A stretch of 64,000 bases of DNA from Bradyrhizobium ontarionense (GTDB taxonomy: Bacteria > Pseudomonadota > Alphaproteobacteria > Rhizobiales > Xanthobacteraceae), in the NCBI RefSeq assembly GCF_021088345.1, contig NZ_CP088156.1:4526001-4590000 (forward strand), given 5' to 3'. Shown one piece after another: positions 36,484 to 44,922 of the stretch (positions are counted from its first letter, which is position 1; the number at the start of each line of letters is the position of its first letter). The translations under genes were made by a program, and so were the position numbers. Under the pieces are notes generated by a model. It made no database searches. It saw only the letters and a list, made by a program, of their open reading frames with translations, and was not told where the DNA came from.

Positions 36484-37533
36484 TCAGACGGCCGGCGCCT
36501 GGCTGTGTCCCGATCCGGCGATCGCCATGTGGCAGGCGGCCTGATGGCCCATTGTATCCAGCTCCGTCAACCTTGGCGCAACATTCGAGCAAGGCGCCTC
36601 CGCAAACGGACAGCGGGTGTGGAAACGGCAACCGGAGGGGGGATCGATTGGATTGGGCGGATCGCCGGAGAGCGGCGGCACCTCGGTGCGCTTGTCGGGA
36701 TCGGACGACGGCATCGCCGCCAGCAGCGCGCGCGTATAGGGATGCGCCGGCTTGGCCCAGACCTGCTCGACCGGGCCGAGCTCGACGACCTCGCCGAGAT
36801 ACATCACCAGCACGCGGTCGGAGATGTAGTTGATGACGTTGAGGTCGTGGCTGATGAACAGATAGGTCAGGCCGAACTCGCGCTTCAGGTCCATCAACAG
36901 GTTCAGGACCTGCGCCTCGACGGACTTGTCGAGCGCCGACACCGCCTCGTCGAGAATGACGAGCCGTGGCGACAAAGCGAGCGCACGGGCGATGTTGACG
37001 CGCTGGCGCTGGCCGCCGGAGATCTCGTGCGGATAGCGGTTGGCGAAGATCTCTGGACGTAAGCCCACCTTGCCGAGCAGCTCGCGGGCGAGCTCACGCG
37101 AGGCTCCATCGGCCATGCCGTGCACCTTCGGCCCGAACGCGATCGATTCCTCGATCGTCAGCCGCGGATTCAGCGAGGCATAGGAATCCTGGAACACCAT
37201 CTGCATGCCGCGCCTGAGCTCGCGCAGGGACATCTCGTGGCCGACCTGGCGGCCGTCGAAGATGATCTCGCCGGCATCGCGCTCCATCAGATGCATCAAA
37301 AGCCGCGCCGTCGTCGACTTGCCGCAGCCGGACTCACCGACGATGCCGACGGTCTCGCCCTTGCCGATCGCAAACGACACATCGTCGACCGCCCGCACCG
37401 TCTTGCGCGCGCCGAACAGGCCGCCACGCACCGGGAAATGTTTTGTCAAGCCGTCGACGCGCAGCAACGGCTGCGCCTTGCCGCCGAGGTCCTCGATGGG
37501 TGCGAGTCCGGTGACTGCCGTTGCTTCACTCAT
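36484..37533 (-). CDS. Oligopeptide/dipeptide ABC transporter ATP-binding protein (DppF/OppF type)
   Basis: A 349-aa ATPase with Walker A GESGCGKSTTARLL (about 66-79), signature SGGQRQRVNIARAL and Walker B LVILDEAVSALD. The Cys-rich C-terminal RCPFAEAPC segment is typical. It is preceded by a repeat-filled gap and followed closely by the AtzG-like gene, so this ATPase and the amidase are likely one transcript. Confidence 0.92.
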   Translation of the reverse strand: MSEATAVTGLAPIEDLGGKAQPLLRVDGLTKHFPVRGGLFGARKTVRAVDDVSFAIGKGETVGIVGESGCGKSTTARLLMHLMERDAGEIIFDGRQVGHEMSLRELRRGMQMVFQDSYASLNPRLTIEESIAFGPKVHGMADGASRELARELLGKVGLRPEIFANRYPHEISGGQRQRVNIARALALSPRLVILDEAVSALDKSVEAQVLNLLMDLKREFGLTYLFISHDLNVINYISDRVLVMYLGEVVELGPVEQVWAKPAHPYTRALLAAMPSSDPDKRTEVPPLSGDPPNPIDPPSGCRFHTRCPFAEAPCSNVAPRLTELDTMGHQAACHMAIAGSGHSQAPAV

Positions 37534-37563
37534 GATGATGCACTCGGTGCGGCGGCAGCGTTC

Positions 37564-37620
37564 CCTTCTCCCCTTGTGGGAGAAGGTGGCGCGGACGCAG
37601 TCCGCGACGGATGAGGGGTC
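37564..37620. repeat. Intergenic hairpin, family D relative
   Basis: CCTTCTCCCCTTGTGGGAGAAGG hairpin followed by GCGCGGACGCAGTCCGCG, and GATGAGGGG. Lies just upstream of the DppF-type gene, within its likely 5' untranslated region. Confidence 0.65.
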
Positions 37621-37674
37621 TCTCTCCGCGGATCATGGCGATCGACGTTGGCCTGTGACAGGCCTACCGGCCGT

Positions 37675-37836
37675 GGCCTCATGGTTCGAGACGCGTCGCA
37701 AGAGCGACGCTCCTCACCATGAGGATGTAGTATCTCGCCGCGCAAGAGACCCTCAGGTTGAGGGCGTGTTTCGCGGCGCGATCTCAAACCCTCATGGTGA
37801 GGAGCGCCTCTTCGGCGCGTCTCGAACCATAAGGCC
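37675..37836. repeat. Palindromic repeat, family E
   Basis: GGCCTCATGGTTCGAGACGCG at the left pairs with CGCGTCTCGAACCATAAGGCC at the right, with inner GCTCCTCACCATGAGG/CCTCATGGTGAGGAGC arms. Fills most of the 391-base gap between the DppC-type permease and the DppF-type ATPase. I see no gene in that gap. Confidence 0.85.
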
Positions 37837-37924
37837 CCAAACGGCTCCACGTTTCCAAGCGATCTACAAGGGAGCCGGTGCACTGCCGATGCAGTCCTGT
37901 TGTAGTCAGCGCCGCTCATGCCCA

Positions 37925-38827
37925 TCAGCTCCGGATGTCCATGGCGCTGCGCAGGCCGTCGCTCAGCAGGTTGAAGCAGATCGAGACCGCGAAGATCATC
38001 GCGCCGGGCAGCGCGGCCACCCAGGGATTGACGTAGATCGCGGTGCGCAGCGTGTTCAGCATCAAGCCCCACTCCGGCTCCGGCGGCTTGGTGCCGAGGC
38101 CGAGGAACGACAGACCGGCGGCGAGGATCATCGACACCGAGATCAGGCCGGTCGCATAGACGAAGATCGAGCCAAGCACGTTGCCGAGCATGTGCACGCG
38201 CATGATCGTGATCGCTCCGGCCCCGGAGGCGCGCGCGGCCTCGACGAAATCGCGGTTGCGCACGCCTGTCGTGACGCTCTCGGCAACACGGGTGATCTGC
38301 GGCACGAACACGATGGTCAGCGAGACGATGGAATTGGTGATGCCGGCGCCGAGCGCGCCGGAGATCGCGATCGCCAGCAGCACCGACGGGAAGGCGTAGA
38401 ACACGTCGATGGTGCGCATGATCGCGGTGTTGACCCAGCCGCCGACATAGCCGGCGACGAGACCAAGCATGGTGCCGATGCTAAAGGCGAGGATCACCGG
38501 CGAGATGCCGATCAGGAGCGACAGCCGTCCGCCATAGATCAGCCGCGCCAGCATGTCGCGGCCGAGCTCATCGGTGCCGAGTGGATAGTTCGGCGTGCCG
38601 ATGTGGCGCAGGCGGCGGATCATCGAGCCCTGATAGGGATCGGCGAGATGCAGATAGGGCGCGAGCAAAGCCGACAGGACAATCAGCAGCAGGATCGCGA
38701 CGCAAACCATGCTGACCTTGTCCCTGACGAGACGGCGGCCGACCGTCGCCCAATAGCCGCGCGCGTTTGCGGCCGGCGCCGCCCGCAGCGAGGAGTCGTT
38801 CATCGTGCTCGAGGAACTGACGCTCAT
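37925..38827 (-). CDS. Peptide-type ABC transporter permease (DppC)
   Basis: A 300-aa inner-membrane permease. N-terminal cytoplasmic part, first helix at about 33-52, then the DppC extracellular domain PNYPLGTDELGRDMLARLIYGGR. Five more helices carry the EAA loop DFVEAARASGAGAITIMRVHMLGN. Start MSVSSSSTMNDSS at 38827 lies 2 bases after the stop of the DppB-type gene. A start at 38803 is an alternative. It is transcribed with the upstream permease gene. Confidence 0.92.
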   Translation of the reverse strand: MSVSSSSTMNDSSLRAAPAANARGYWATVGRRLVRDKVSMVCVAILLLIVLSALLAPYLHLADPYQGSMIRRLRHIGTPNYPLGTDELGRDMLARLIYGGRLSLLIGISPVILAFSIGTMLGLVAGYVGGWVNTAIMRTIDVFYAFPSVLLAIAISGALGAGITNSIVSLTIVFVPQITRVAESVTTGVRNRDFVEAARASGAGAITIMRVHMLGNVLGSIFVYATGLISVSMILAAGLSFLGLGTKPPEPEWGLMLNTLRTAIYVNPWVAALPGAMIFAVSICFNLLSDGLRSAMDIRS

Positions 38828-38829
38828 CG

Positions 38830-39783
38830 CTAGCCTCGCTTGATGCGCGGATCGATCGCGGCCTGCGCGATGTCGACCACGAGATTGAGGATCACGAAGA
38901 ACATCGCCAGCACCAGGATCGTGCCTTGCAGCAGCGGCAGATCGCGCTGGAAGATCGCCGAGTTCAACAACAGCCCGGAGCCGGGCCAGGAGAACACGGT
39001 CTCGATCAGGATCGAGCCGCCGAGCATGTAGCCGAGCTGCAGCCCCATGATGGCAAGCGCGGTCGGCGCGGCATTCTTCAGCACATGGCGGAACACATGG
39101 GTCTCGCGCAGCCCCTTGGCGCGCAGCGCCTCGACGAAATCCTGGCTCAGGATGTCGCCGGTCAGCGCCCGCACCGTGCGTGTGATGATGCCCATCGGAA
39201 TCACCGACGTGGTGATCGCGGGCAGCACCAGGAAGCGGATATGGGCCCAGTCCCACGCCCAGGCGCCCGAGCCGGACGGCCCGGCGCCGACGGCCGGCAG
39301 CCAGTTCAGCTCGACCGAGAAGATGATGACCAGGACCATGCCGAGCCAGTAATGCGGCAGCGACACGCCGGCGATCGCGATCGATGTCGCGACCTTGTCG
39401 ATCCAGGTGTCGCGGAAATAGCCGGCGACGAGACCGAAGAACAGGCCGAGGGAGAAGCCGATGATGGCGGCGGCGATCGCGAGCGTCACGGTGTTGGCGA
39501 CCGCGCGCAGCACCTCGGCCAGCACCGGGCGGCCGGTCGCGATCGAATTGCCGAGATCGCCGTTGAGCGCGCGCCACAGCCACAGCCCGAACTGCACCGG
39601 CAATGGCTTGTCGAAGCCATAGGCCACACGCAGCTGCTGCGCCAACTCCTGCGACGCGTCGGCCGGCAGCACCGCAACCAAGGGATCACCGGGCGTGATG
39701 TGAACGAGCATGAAGCAGACGAGCGCGACGCCGATGATGATCGGGATCGCATAGACCATCCGCCTGGCAGCGTAAGAGAGCAC
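38830..39783 (-). CDS. Peptide-type ABC transporter permease (DppB)
   Basis: A 317-aa permease with the N-terminal helix and VHITPGDP motif of DppB/OppB. The EAA-type loop is DFVEALRAKGLRETHVFRHVLKNA. It would form the channel with the DppC-type protein. The IS element lies 47 bases upstream of its start, between it and the binding-protein gene at 41195, so transcription from the binding-protein promoter may be cut or replaced here. Confidence 0.93.
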   Translation of the reverse strand: MLSYAARRMVYAIPIIIGVALVCFMLVHITPGDPLVAVLPADASQELAQQLRVAYGFDKPLPVQFGLWLWRALNGDLGNSIATGRPVLAEVLRAVANTVTLAIAAAIIGFSLGLFFGLVAGYFRDTWIDKVATSIAIAGVSLPHYWLGMVLVIIFSVELNWLPAVGAGPSGSGAWAWDWAHIRFLVLPAITTSVIPMGIITRTVRALTGDILSQDFVEALRAKGLRETHVFRHVLKNAAPTALAIMGLQLGYMLGGSILIETVFSWPGSGLLLNSAIFQRDLPLLQGTILVLAMFFVILNLVVDIAQAAIDPRIKRG

Positions 39784-39830
39784 GAGTCACCTTCCAAAGG
39801 TCTATCCACCGTCATGCCCGGGCTTGACCC

Positions 39831-41101
39831 ACGGCTGTCCGGTTTAGTTTTTAGCATATACTTAGGCTCAACTGGCGGTCATCTTGCCTGGCTGGCGGGG
39901 GCCGATCGAGTAGTCGATCGATCCGCTTGCGATGCATGAGGTTTTGCGTGATCAGACCTGTAAACGTCTGCAGGCTCTTGACGCTGTTTTGCAGCTTATG
40001 GGTCGCGCGCAGCAACAGATGAGCGATCAGCGCCACGGCGATCTGGATGCGAATGGCGTTCTCGGAGGTTCCGAGAAAGTGGCGGATCTTCAGCGTATGT
40101 TTGACCCAGCGAAAGAACAGCTCGATCTGCCAACGGCGCTTATAGAGATCGGCGATTTCATCGGCCGATGCATCGAGATCATTGGTGACGATGCGCAGGA
40201 TTTTTCCGGTTTCCGTAGAGATCCTGATCTCTCTGACAGGATCCTGGAACGGGTTCTTTCGGGACGCTGCGAGCCTCGCAGGCAGGAGGCCGACACGGTC
40301 AGACAGGACGGAAGAGTCTTTCAGGATCTTGTTCTCGGTCACATTTCTGAGCTTGGTATTGGCTTTGAGACGGGTAACGAGACGACACCCTTGCTTGTTG
40401 AGCTCGGCCCACCAGCCGTAATCATAGTAACCAAGATCGAAGACGTAGGTGGCGCCTAGGCGGATCGGAAGAGACTTCGCCATGGTGATGTCGTTGACGT
40501 TTCCCGCGGTCAACTCAGCCGAGGTTGGATTCTCGGTATCTGGATTATAGACGATGTGCAGCTTGAAGCAGTTGATGCCGCGGCTGAACTTGGCCCAGTC
40601 GGCACTGAGCGAGTTCAGGGAAAATCTGGTCGAATCGATCAGATAGACCGCATCCGCGACTTCACCTGCCAGCTTCCGTTCACAGCTTTTCATCATCTCG
40701 GCCAGAAGCCCGGTGAAGACCTCATAGGGCCGCCGAGCATTGGCATCAGCCAGCGTGGAACGCGAAACCTCCTTTGCGCCAACGTGATAGAGCCGCGCTG
40801 CGTGGCTCTCGAAGGACGCTTCAATGGCACGCAGGCTCTCCGCGCGAGCCAGTTGGCCATAAAGCAGAGCGAGAAACTGGTTCTGGGTACTGAGCCGGCG
40901 CACGCGCTTGTTCGCCCGATGTGTTTCCACAAGCCGGTCGAAATCCCTCCACGGAACAAGCTTCTGCAGCGCGTGAAATACAGTATTGTGGTGGCGCATG
41001 GCGGGACCTTCCTGGCGTGTCTCGAACATTTGGCGATGCTCAAGACCGCAGAAGAATCCACGCCATGCGCCTTGTCCACTCATTCTAAACCGGACAGCCG
41101 T
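39831..41101. mobile_element. IS4-family insertion sequence, 1271 bp, complete
   Basis: Terminal inverted repeats ACGGCTGTCCGGTTTAG are perfect over 17 bases (39831-39847 and 41085-41101). The element is flanked by an 11-base direct repeat GGGCTTGACCC (39820-39830 and 41102-41112), the target duplication size typical of IS4-like elements. One transposase gene fills it on the minus strand. Perfect ends and duplication imply a recent insertion. The target is a family B palindromic repeat. Confidence 0.95.
39851..40999 (-). CDS. IS4-family transposase (DDE)
   Basis: A 382-aa transposase that ends 20 bases from the left end of the IS. The catalytic residues fit the DDE family: Asp122 in YLIDSTRF, Asp188 in VFDLGYYDYGWW, and Glu293 in YKRRWQIELFFRWVKHTLK, which matches the IS4 signature Y-(2)-R-(3)-E-(6)-K exactly. 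The start ATG at 40999 (MRHHNTVFHALQKL) is preferred, since longer frames run across the IS end into host sequence. There are no frameshifts or stops, so the element is probably active. Confidence 0.95.
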   Translation of the reverse strand: MRHHNTVFHALQKLVPWRDFDRLVETHRANKRVRRLSTQNQFLALLYGQLARAESLRAIEASFESHAARLYHVGAKEVSRSTLADANARRPYEVFTGLLAEMMKSCERKLAGEVADAVYLIDSTRFSLNSLSADWAKFSRGINCFKLHIVYNPDTENPTSAELTAGNVNDITMAKSLPIRLGATYVFDLGYYDYGWWAELNKQGCRLVTRLKANTKLRNVTENKILKDSSVLSDRVGLLPARLAASRKNPFQDPVREIRISTETGKILRIVTNDLDASADEIADLYKRRWQIELFFRWVKHTLKIRHFLGTSENAIRIQIAVALIAHLLLRATHKLQNSVKSLQTFTGLITQNLMHRKRIDRLLDRPPPARQDDRQLSLSIC

Positions 41102-41175
41102 GGGCTTGACCCGGGCATCCACGTCTTTCTCGCCTCGGATAAACGTGGATGGCCGGGTCAAGCCCGGCCATGACG
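41102..41175. repeat. Palindromic repeat, family B, split by the IS (right part; left part 39811-39830)
   Basis: Joining 39811-39830 to 41113-41175 restores a palindrome beginning GTCATGCCCGGGCTTGACCC and ending GGGTCAAGCCCGGCCATGACG, with inner ATCCACGT/ACGTGGAT arms. The 11 bases at 41102-41112 are the target duplication. Confidence 0.88.
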
Positions 41176-41194
41176 AACACCGGATTGTCGCGGC

Positions 41195-42868
41195 CTACGG
41201 CTCCACCGAAATCGGCGAGAAGTCGATGAACCAGCTCTTCGGCTGTACCACGCCCTTGACCTTCGGGCTCATGGCGCGCGGGCCGACGTCGTGGGCGACG
41301 TAGAGGAACGCCGCGTCGTCGACCGAGGCCGCATGCAGCTCAGCCAGCGCCTTGTCGCGCTCGGCCGGGTCGAAGGTCTGGCGCGCCTTCTTCACCAGCT
41401 CATCGAACTTCGGGTTGTTGATGTAGCCCCAATTGTTGGACACCGGCGGTGCCATCGACGACTGCAGGAAGCGCACCAGCGCGAAGAACGGATCCATCGC
41501 CGCATAGGTCACATTGGTGGCGTTGGCACCGTTGGCGGACGGGTCCTTGGCGCCGCGGCGCCAGTTGGTGAACAGCGTGTTCCATTCGATGACGTCGAGC
41601 TTGACGTCGAAGTAGCACTCGGCAAGCGCCTGCTGCAGATATTCGTTCATCGGCAGCGGCTGCATCTGGCCGGAGCCCGACGCCGAGGTCTGGATCTTCA
41701 CCTCGAGCTTCTTGGTCGGGCCGTAGCCGGCCTCCTGCATCAGCTTCTGCGCGGCGGCCTTGTCATACTTGATCTCGAAGGTGACGTTGCCGCGCCAGGG
41801 ATGGCCCTTCTCGAAGGTGCCGGTCGCGGGCACCATCAGGCCGGCGAGCAGACCATCCTTCAGGCCTTCGCGATCGACGCAGAGATTCGCGGCCTTGCGG
41901 ACGCGGATATCGTTCCAGGGCGAGCCTTCCACGCGCGAGAACTGCCAGGGCCAGACATGCGGCTGCTCATTGGCGTAGAGCTTGAAGCCGCGCTGCTTGA
42001 TCTCGGGCAGCGCATCCGGCGCCGGCGCCTCGACCCAATCGACCTGCCCGGACAGCAACGCCGCAGTGCGCGCATTCGCTTCTGGCATCGGCAGCAGGAT
42101 CATCTTGTCGGACTTCGGCACCCGCGCCTTGTCCCAATAGGCCTCGTTCTTCGATAGCTCCAGCCGCTCGCGCGGCGTGAATTTCGTCATCTTCCAGGGG
42201 CCGGTGCCGGATGCGTCCTTGGCAAAGGCCGTCCAGGTGGCCTGCGACTTCGCCTTGTCGTCGGCGCCGGTGGCGGCCTCGTAGAGCTTCTGCCACTTCG
42301 TCGGGCTCGCCATGAACAGGTTGGTGAGGTTGATCGGCAGGAAGCTGTCCGGCTCCTTCGTCGTCAGCTCGACGGTCATGTCGTCGATCTTGCGCGCCGA
42401 AGCGAGCGTCGGCATGCGCGAGGCGGTGACGCCGACCTGACTCGGATCGAACTGCGGCGCATCCTGCTTCAGCACCTTCTCGACGTTCCACACCACCGCA
42501 TCGGCATTGAACGGCGAGCCGTCGTGGAAGGTGACGCCGGGACGCAGCTTGAACGTCCACTTGGTCTTGTCGGCGTCGTCGACCTTCCACTCCGTGGCGA
42601 GGCCGGGAATGACGACGCTCGGCTTGTCCGCCGACGACAGGTCCCACATCGTCAGCGAGTCGTACATCGTCACGCCGGTGAAACGGTTGCCCTCGAACCC
42701 CTGATCGGGCTGGCCGAGCGTGCGCGGAATGTCCGCCGCGGTCATGCCGATGCGCAGCACGGATTCCGCACCGGCCCGCCCCGGCAACATGACGAGCGAA
42801 GCCGTCGTCATCAACGCGGCTGCAAGGGCCGCACGGCCCTTCATTGAGGTCGCAATACGCGAGAACAC
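41195..42868 (-). CDS. ABC transporter substrate-binding protein, family 5 (peptide/opine type)
   Basis: A 557-aa periplasmic binding protein of the DppA/OppA family. The signal peptide ends GRAGA-ESVLRIGM. Family pattern PGLATEWKVDDADKTKWTFKLRPGVTFHDGSPFNADAVVWNVEKVL is clear. The GTG at 42868 is chosen because GGAG lies 8 bases upstream; an ATG at 42844 is the alternative. It is a paralog of the divergent binding protein at 43062. It would be the first gene of the transporter operon, but the IS now sits between it and the permeases. Confidence 0.9.
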   Translation of the reverse strand: MFSRIATSMKGRAALAAALMTTASLVMLPGRAGAESVLRIGMTAADIPRTLGQPDQGFEGNRFTGVTMYDSLTMWDLSSADKPSVVIPGLATEWKVDDADKTKWTFKLRPGVTFHDGSPFNADAVVWNVEKVLKQDAPQFDPSQVGVTASRMPTLASARKIDDMTVELTTKEPDSFLPINLTNLFMASPTKWQKLYEAATGADDKAKSQATWTAFAKDASGTGPWKMTKFTPRERLELSKNEAYWDKARVPKSDKMILLPMPEANARTAALLSGQVDWVEAPAPDALPEIKQRGFKLYANEQPHVWPWQFSRVEGSPWNDIRVRKAANLCVDREGLKDGLLAGLMVPATGTFEKGHPWRGNVTFEIKYDKAAAQKLMQEAGYGPTKKLEVKIQTSASGSGQMQPLPMNEYLQQALAECYFDVKLDVIEWNTLFTNWRRGAKDPSANGANATNVTYAAMDPFFALVRFLQSSMAPPVSNNWGYINNPKFDELVKKARQTFDPAERDKALAELHAASVDDAAFLYVAHDVGPRAMSPKVKGVVQPKSWFIDFSPISVEP

Positions 42869-43061
42869 GATCACATCTCCGATCAAGCTGGCTAATTTCT
42901 GTGCAGCGTTATGCAACGGCTATGCCAGCAATGCTTCCGATCACGGCCCTGCGACCCGTGGTCACAACCGTTTGTACTCAAATGATCATGCCCAGGGCTT
43001 GGCACCCGGATTGCAGGTTTCGCACGTCGAATTGATCCGATTTTCACGGAGCTTCACCTTC

Positions 43062-44657
43062 ATGCGCACCCGATTGTCCTTGCTCGCCACCGCGCTCGCG
43101 CTCGGCCTCTCAACCGTCGCCGCGCGCGCCGAAACGGTCCTACGCTACGGCATCTCGATGGCCGACATCCCGCTGACGACCGGACAGCCGGATCGCGGCG
43201 CCGGGGCCTATCAGTTTACCGGCTATACGATCTACGATCCGCTGGTCGCGTGGGACATGAGCACCGGCGACAAGCCGGGCAAGCTCATTCCCGGCCTCGC
43301 CAGCGAATGGAAGGTCGACGATGCCGACAAGACCAAGTGGCGCTTCACCTTGCGCAAGGGCGTCAAGTTCCACGACGGCAGCGACTTCAATGCCGACGCA
43401 GTGATCTGGAATCTGGACAAGGTGCTCAACGATAAGGCACCGCAGTTCGACAAGCGGCAGAGCGCGCAGGTCAAGACGCGCCTTCCCTCGGTGGCGAGCT
43501 ACGCCAAGATCGACGATTCCACGATCGAGATCACAACCAAGACCGTCGATTCCTTCTTCCCCTATCAGATGCTGTGGTTCCTGATTTCGAGCCCGGCGCA
43601 ATACGACAAGCTCGGCAAGGACTGGGACAAGTTTGCCAGCCAGCCCTCCGGCACCGGCCCGTTCAAGCTGACGAAGCTGGTGCCGCGCGAGCTCGCCGAA
43701 CTGACGAAGAATTCCGAATATTGGAACAAGGACCGGCTGCCGAAGACGGACAAGCTGGTGCTGGTGCCGATGCCGGAAGCGCTGACGCGCACCAATGCGC
43801 TGCTCGCCGGCCAGGTCGACCTGATCGAGACGCCGGCGCCGGACGCCGTGCCGCAGCTCAAGGCCGCCGGCATGAAGCTCGTCGACAACATCACGCCGCA
43901 TGTCTGGAACTATCACTTAAGCGTGCTGCCGGGTTCGCCGTGGACCGACATCCGCCTGCGCAAGGCGCTCAATCTCGCGATCAATCGCGACGAGGTCGTC
44001 GGGCTGATGAACGGCCTCGCCAAGCCGGCCAAAGGCCAGGTCGATCCGTCGAGCCCGTGGTTCGGCAAGCCGACCTTCGAGCTGAAATATGATCTCGCCG
44101 CGGCCAAGAAGCTGGTCGAGGAAGCCGGCTACTCCAAGGACAAGCCGCTGAAGACGACCTTCATCATCGCGCAGGGCGGCACCGGCCAGATGCTGTCGCT
44201 GCCAATGAACGAGTTCCTGCAGCAGAGCTTCAAAGAGATCGGGATCGACATCGACTTCAAGGTGGTCGAGCTTGAGACGCTGTACACGCATTGGCGCAAG
44301 GGCGCGGCCGACGAGATGAACGCCGGCATCACCGCCAACAACATCGCCTATGTCACCTCAGATCCGCTCTACGCCATCGTCCGCTTCTTCGCCTCCGACC
44401 AGATCGCGCCGGTTGGCGTCAACTGGGGTGGCTACAAGAACCCGAAGGTCGATGCGCTGATCTCCGAAGCCAAGCAGACCTTCGATCCGGCCAAGCAGGA
44501 CGAGCTGATCGCGCAGGCGCACGCGCTGGTGGTGGATGACGCCGTGCTGGTCTGGGTGGTGCACGACACCAACCCGCATGCGCTGTCGCCAAAGGTGAAG
44601 ACGTTCGTCCAGGCCCAGCACTGGTTCCAGGACCTGACCACGATCGGGGCGGAGTAG
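43062..44657 (+). CDS. ABC transporter substrate-binding protein, family 5 (second paralog)
   Basis: A 531-aa binding protein with signal peptide MRTRLSLLATALALGLSTVAARA. It shares long blocks with the divergent neighbour (ADIPLTTGQPDRG, EWKVDDADKTKWRFTLRKGVKFHDGSDFNADAVIWNLDKVL). The two genes are divergent, with a 193-base gap, and the transporter has no second permease set in the window. Both proteins probably serve one importer with different ligand range (inference). Confidence 0.9.
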   Translation: MRTRLSLLATALALGLSTVAARAETVLRYGISMADIPLTTGQPDRGAGAYQFTGYTIYDPLVAWDMSTGDKPGKLIPGLASEWKVDDADKTKWRFTLRKGVKFHDGSDFNADAVIWNLDKVLNDKAPQFDKRQSAQVKTRLPSVASYAKIDDSTIEITTKTVDSFFPYQMLWFLISSPAQYDKLGKDWDKFASQPSGTGPFKLTKLVPRELAELTKNSEYWNKDRLPKTDKLVLVPMPEALTRTNALLAGQVDLIETPAPDAVPQLKAAGMKLVDNITPHVWNYHLSVLPGSPWTDIRLRKALNLAINRDEVVGLMNGLAKPAKGQVDPSSPWFGKPTFELKYDLAAAKKLVEEAGYSKDKPLKTTFIIAQGGTGQMLSLPMNEFLQQSFKEIGIDIDFKVVELETLYTHWRKGAADEMNAGITANNIAYVTSDPLYAIVRFFASDQIAPVGVNWGGYKNPKVDALISEAKQTFDPAKQDELIAQAHALVVDDAVLVWVVHDTNPHALSPKVKTFVQAQHWFQDLTTIGAE

Positions 44658-44677
44658 GTCTCGACGGTGTTCGTTTC

Positions 44678-44792
44678 CGTCATTGCGAGCGCGGCGACCT
44701 GTCCGCCGTAGCTCGAAGAGCGAAGGCGGAAGCAATCCAGGGCCAAGCCAACGACTCTGGATTGCTTCGTCGCTGCGCTCCTCGCAATGACG
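44678..44792. repeat. REP-like palindrome, family A
   Basis: CGTCATTGCGAGCGCGGCGACC... with AAGCAATCCAG and TCTGGATTGCTTCGTCG inner arms, ending CTCCTCGCAATGACG. Directly followed by a family C palindrome. Confidence 0.85.
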
Positions 44793-44815
44793 ATGGAGAG
44801 ATCGTCGTAGGGTAG

Positions 44816-44912
44816 GCAAAGGCGCGACGCGCCGTGCCCACCATCCATCCGCAATGTCGGTGTACCGATGGTGGGCACGCAACGCCTGCGGCGCCGCTTT
44901 GCCCGCCCTACG
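44816..44912. repeat. Palindromic repeat, family C
   Basis: CGTAGGGTAGGCAAAGGCGC at the left and GCGCCGCTTTGCCCGCCCTACG at the right, with GTGCCCACCAT/ATGGTGGGCAC inner arms. Lies between convergent genes (binding protein and cyclase) and could end both transcripts. Confidence 0.85.
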
Positions 44913-44922
44913 AATTCAAGAG

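Noticed and set aside
41000..41161. Longer transposase start giving 436 aa
   Set aside because: The added N-terminus crosses the IS end and target duplication into host repeat sequence; the ATG at 40999 inside the element fits.
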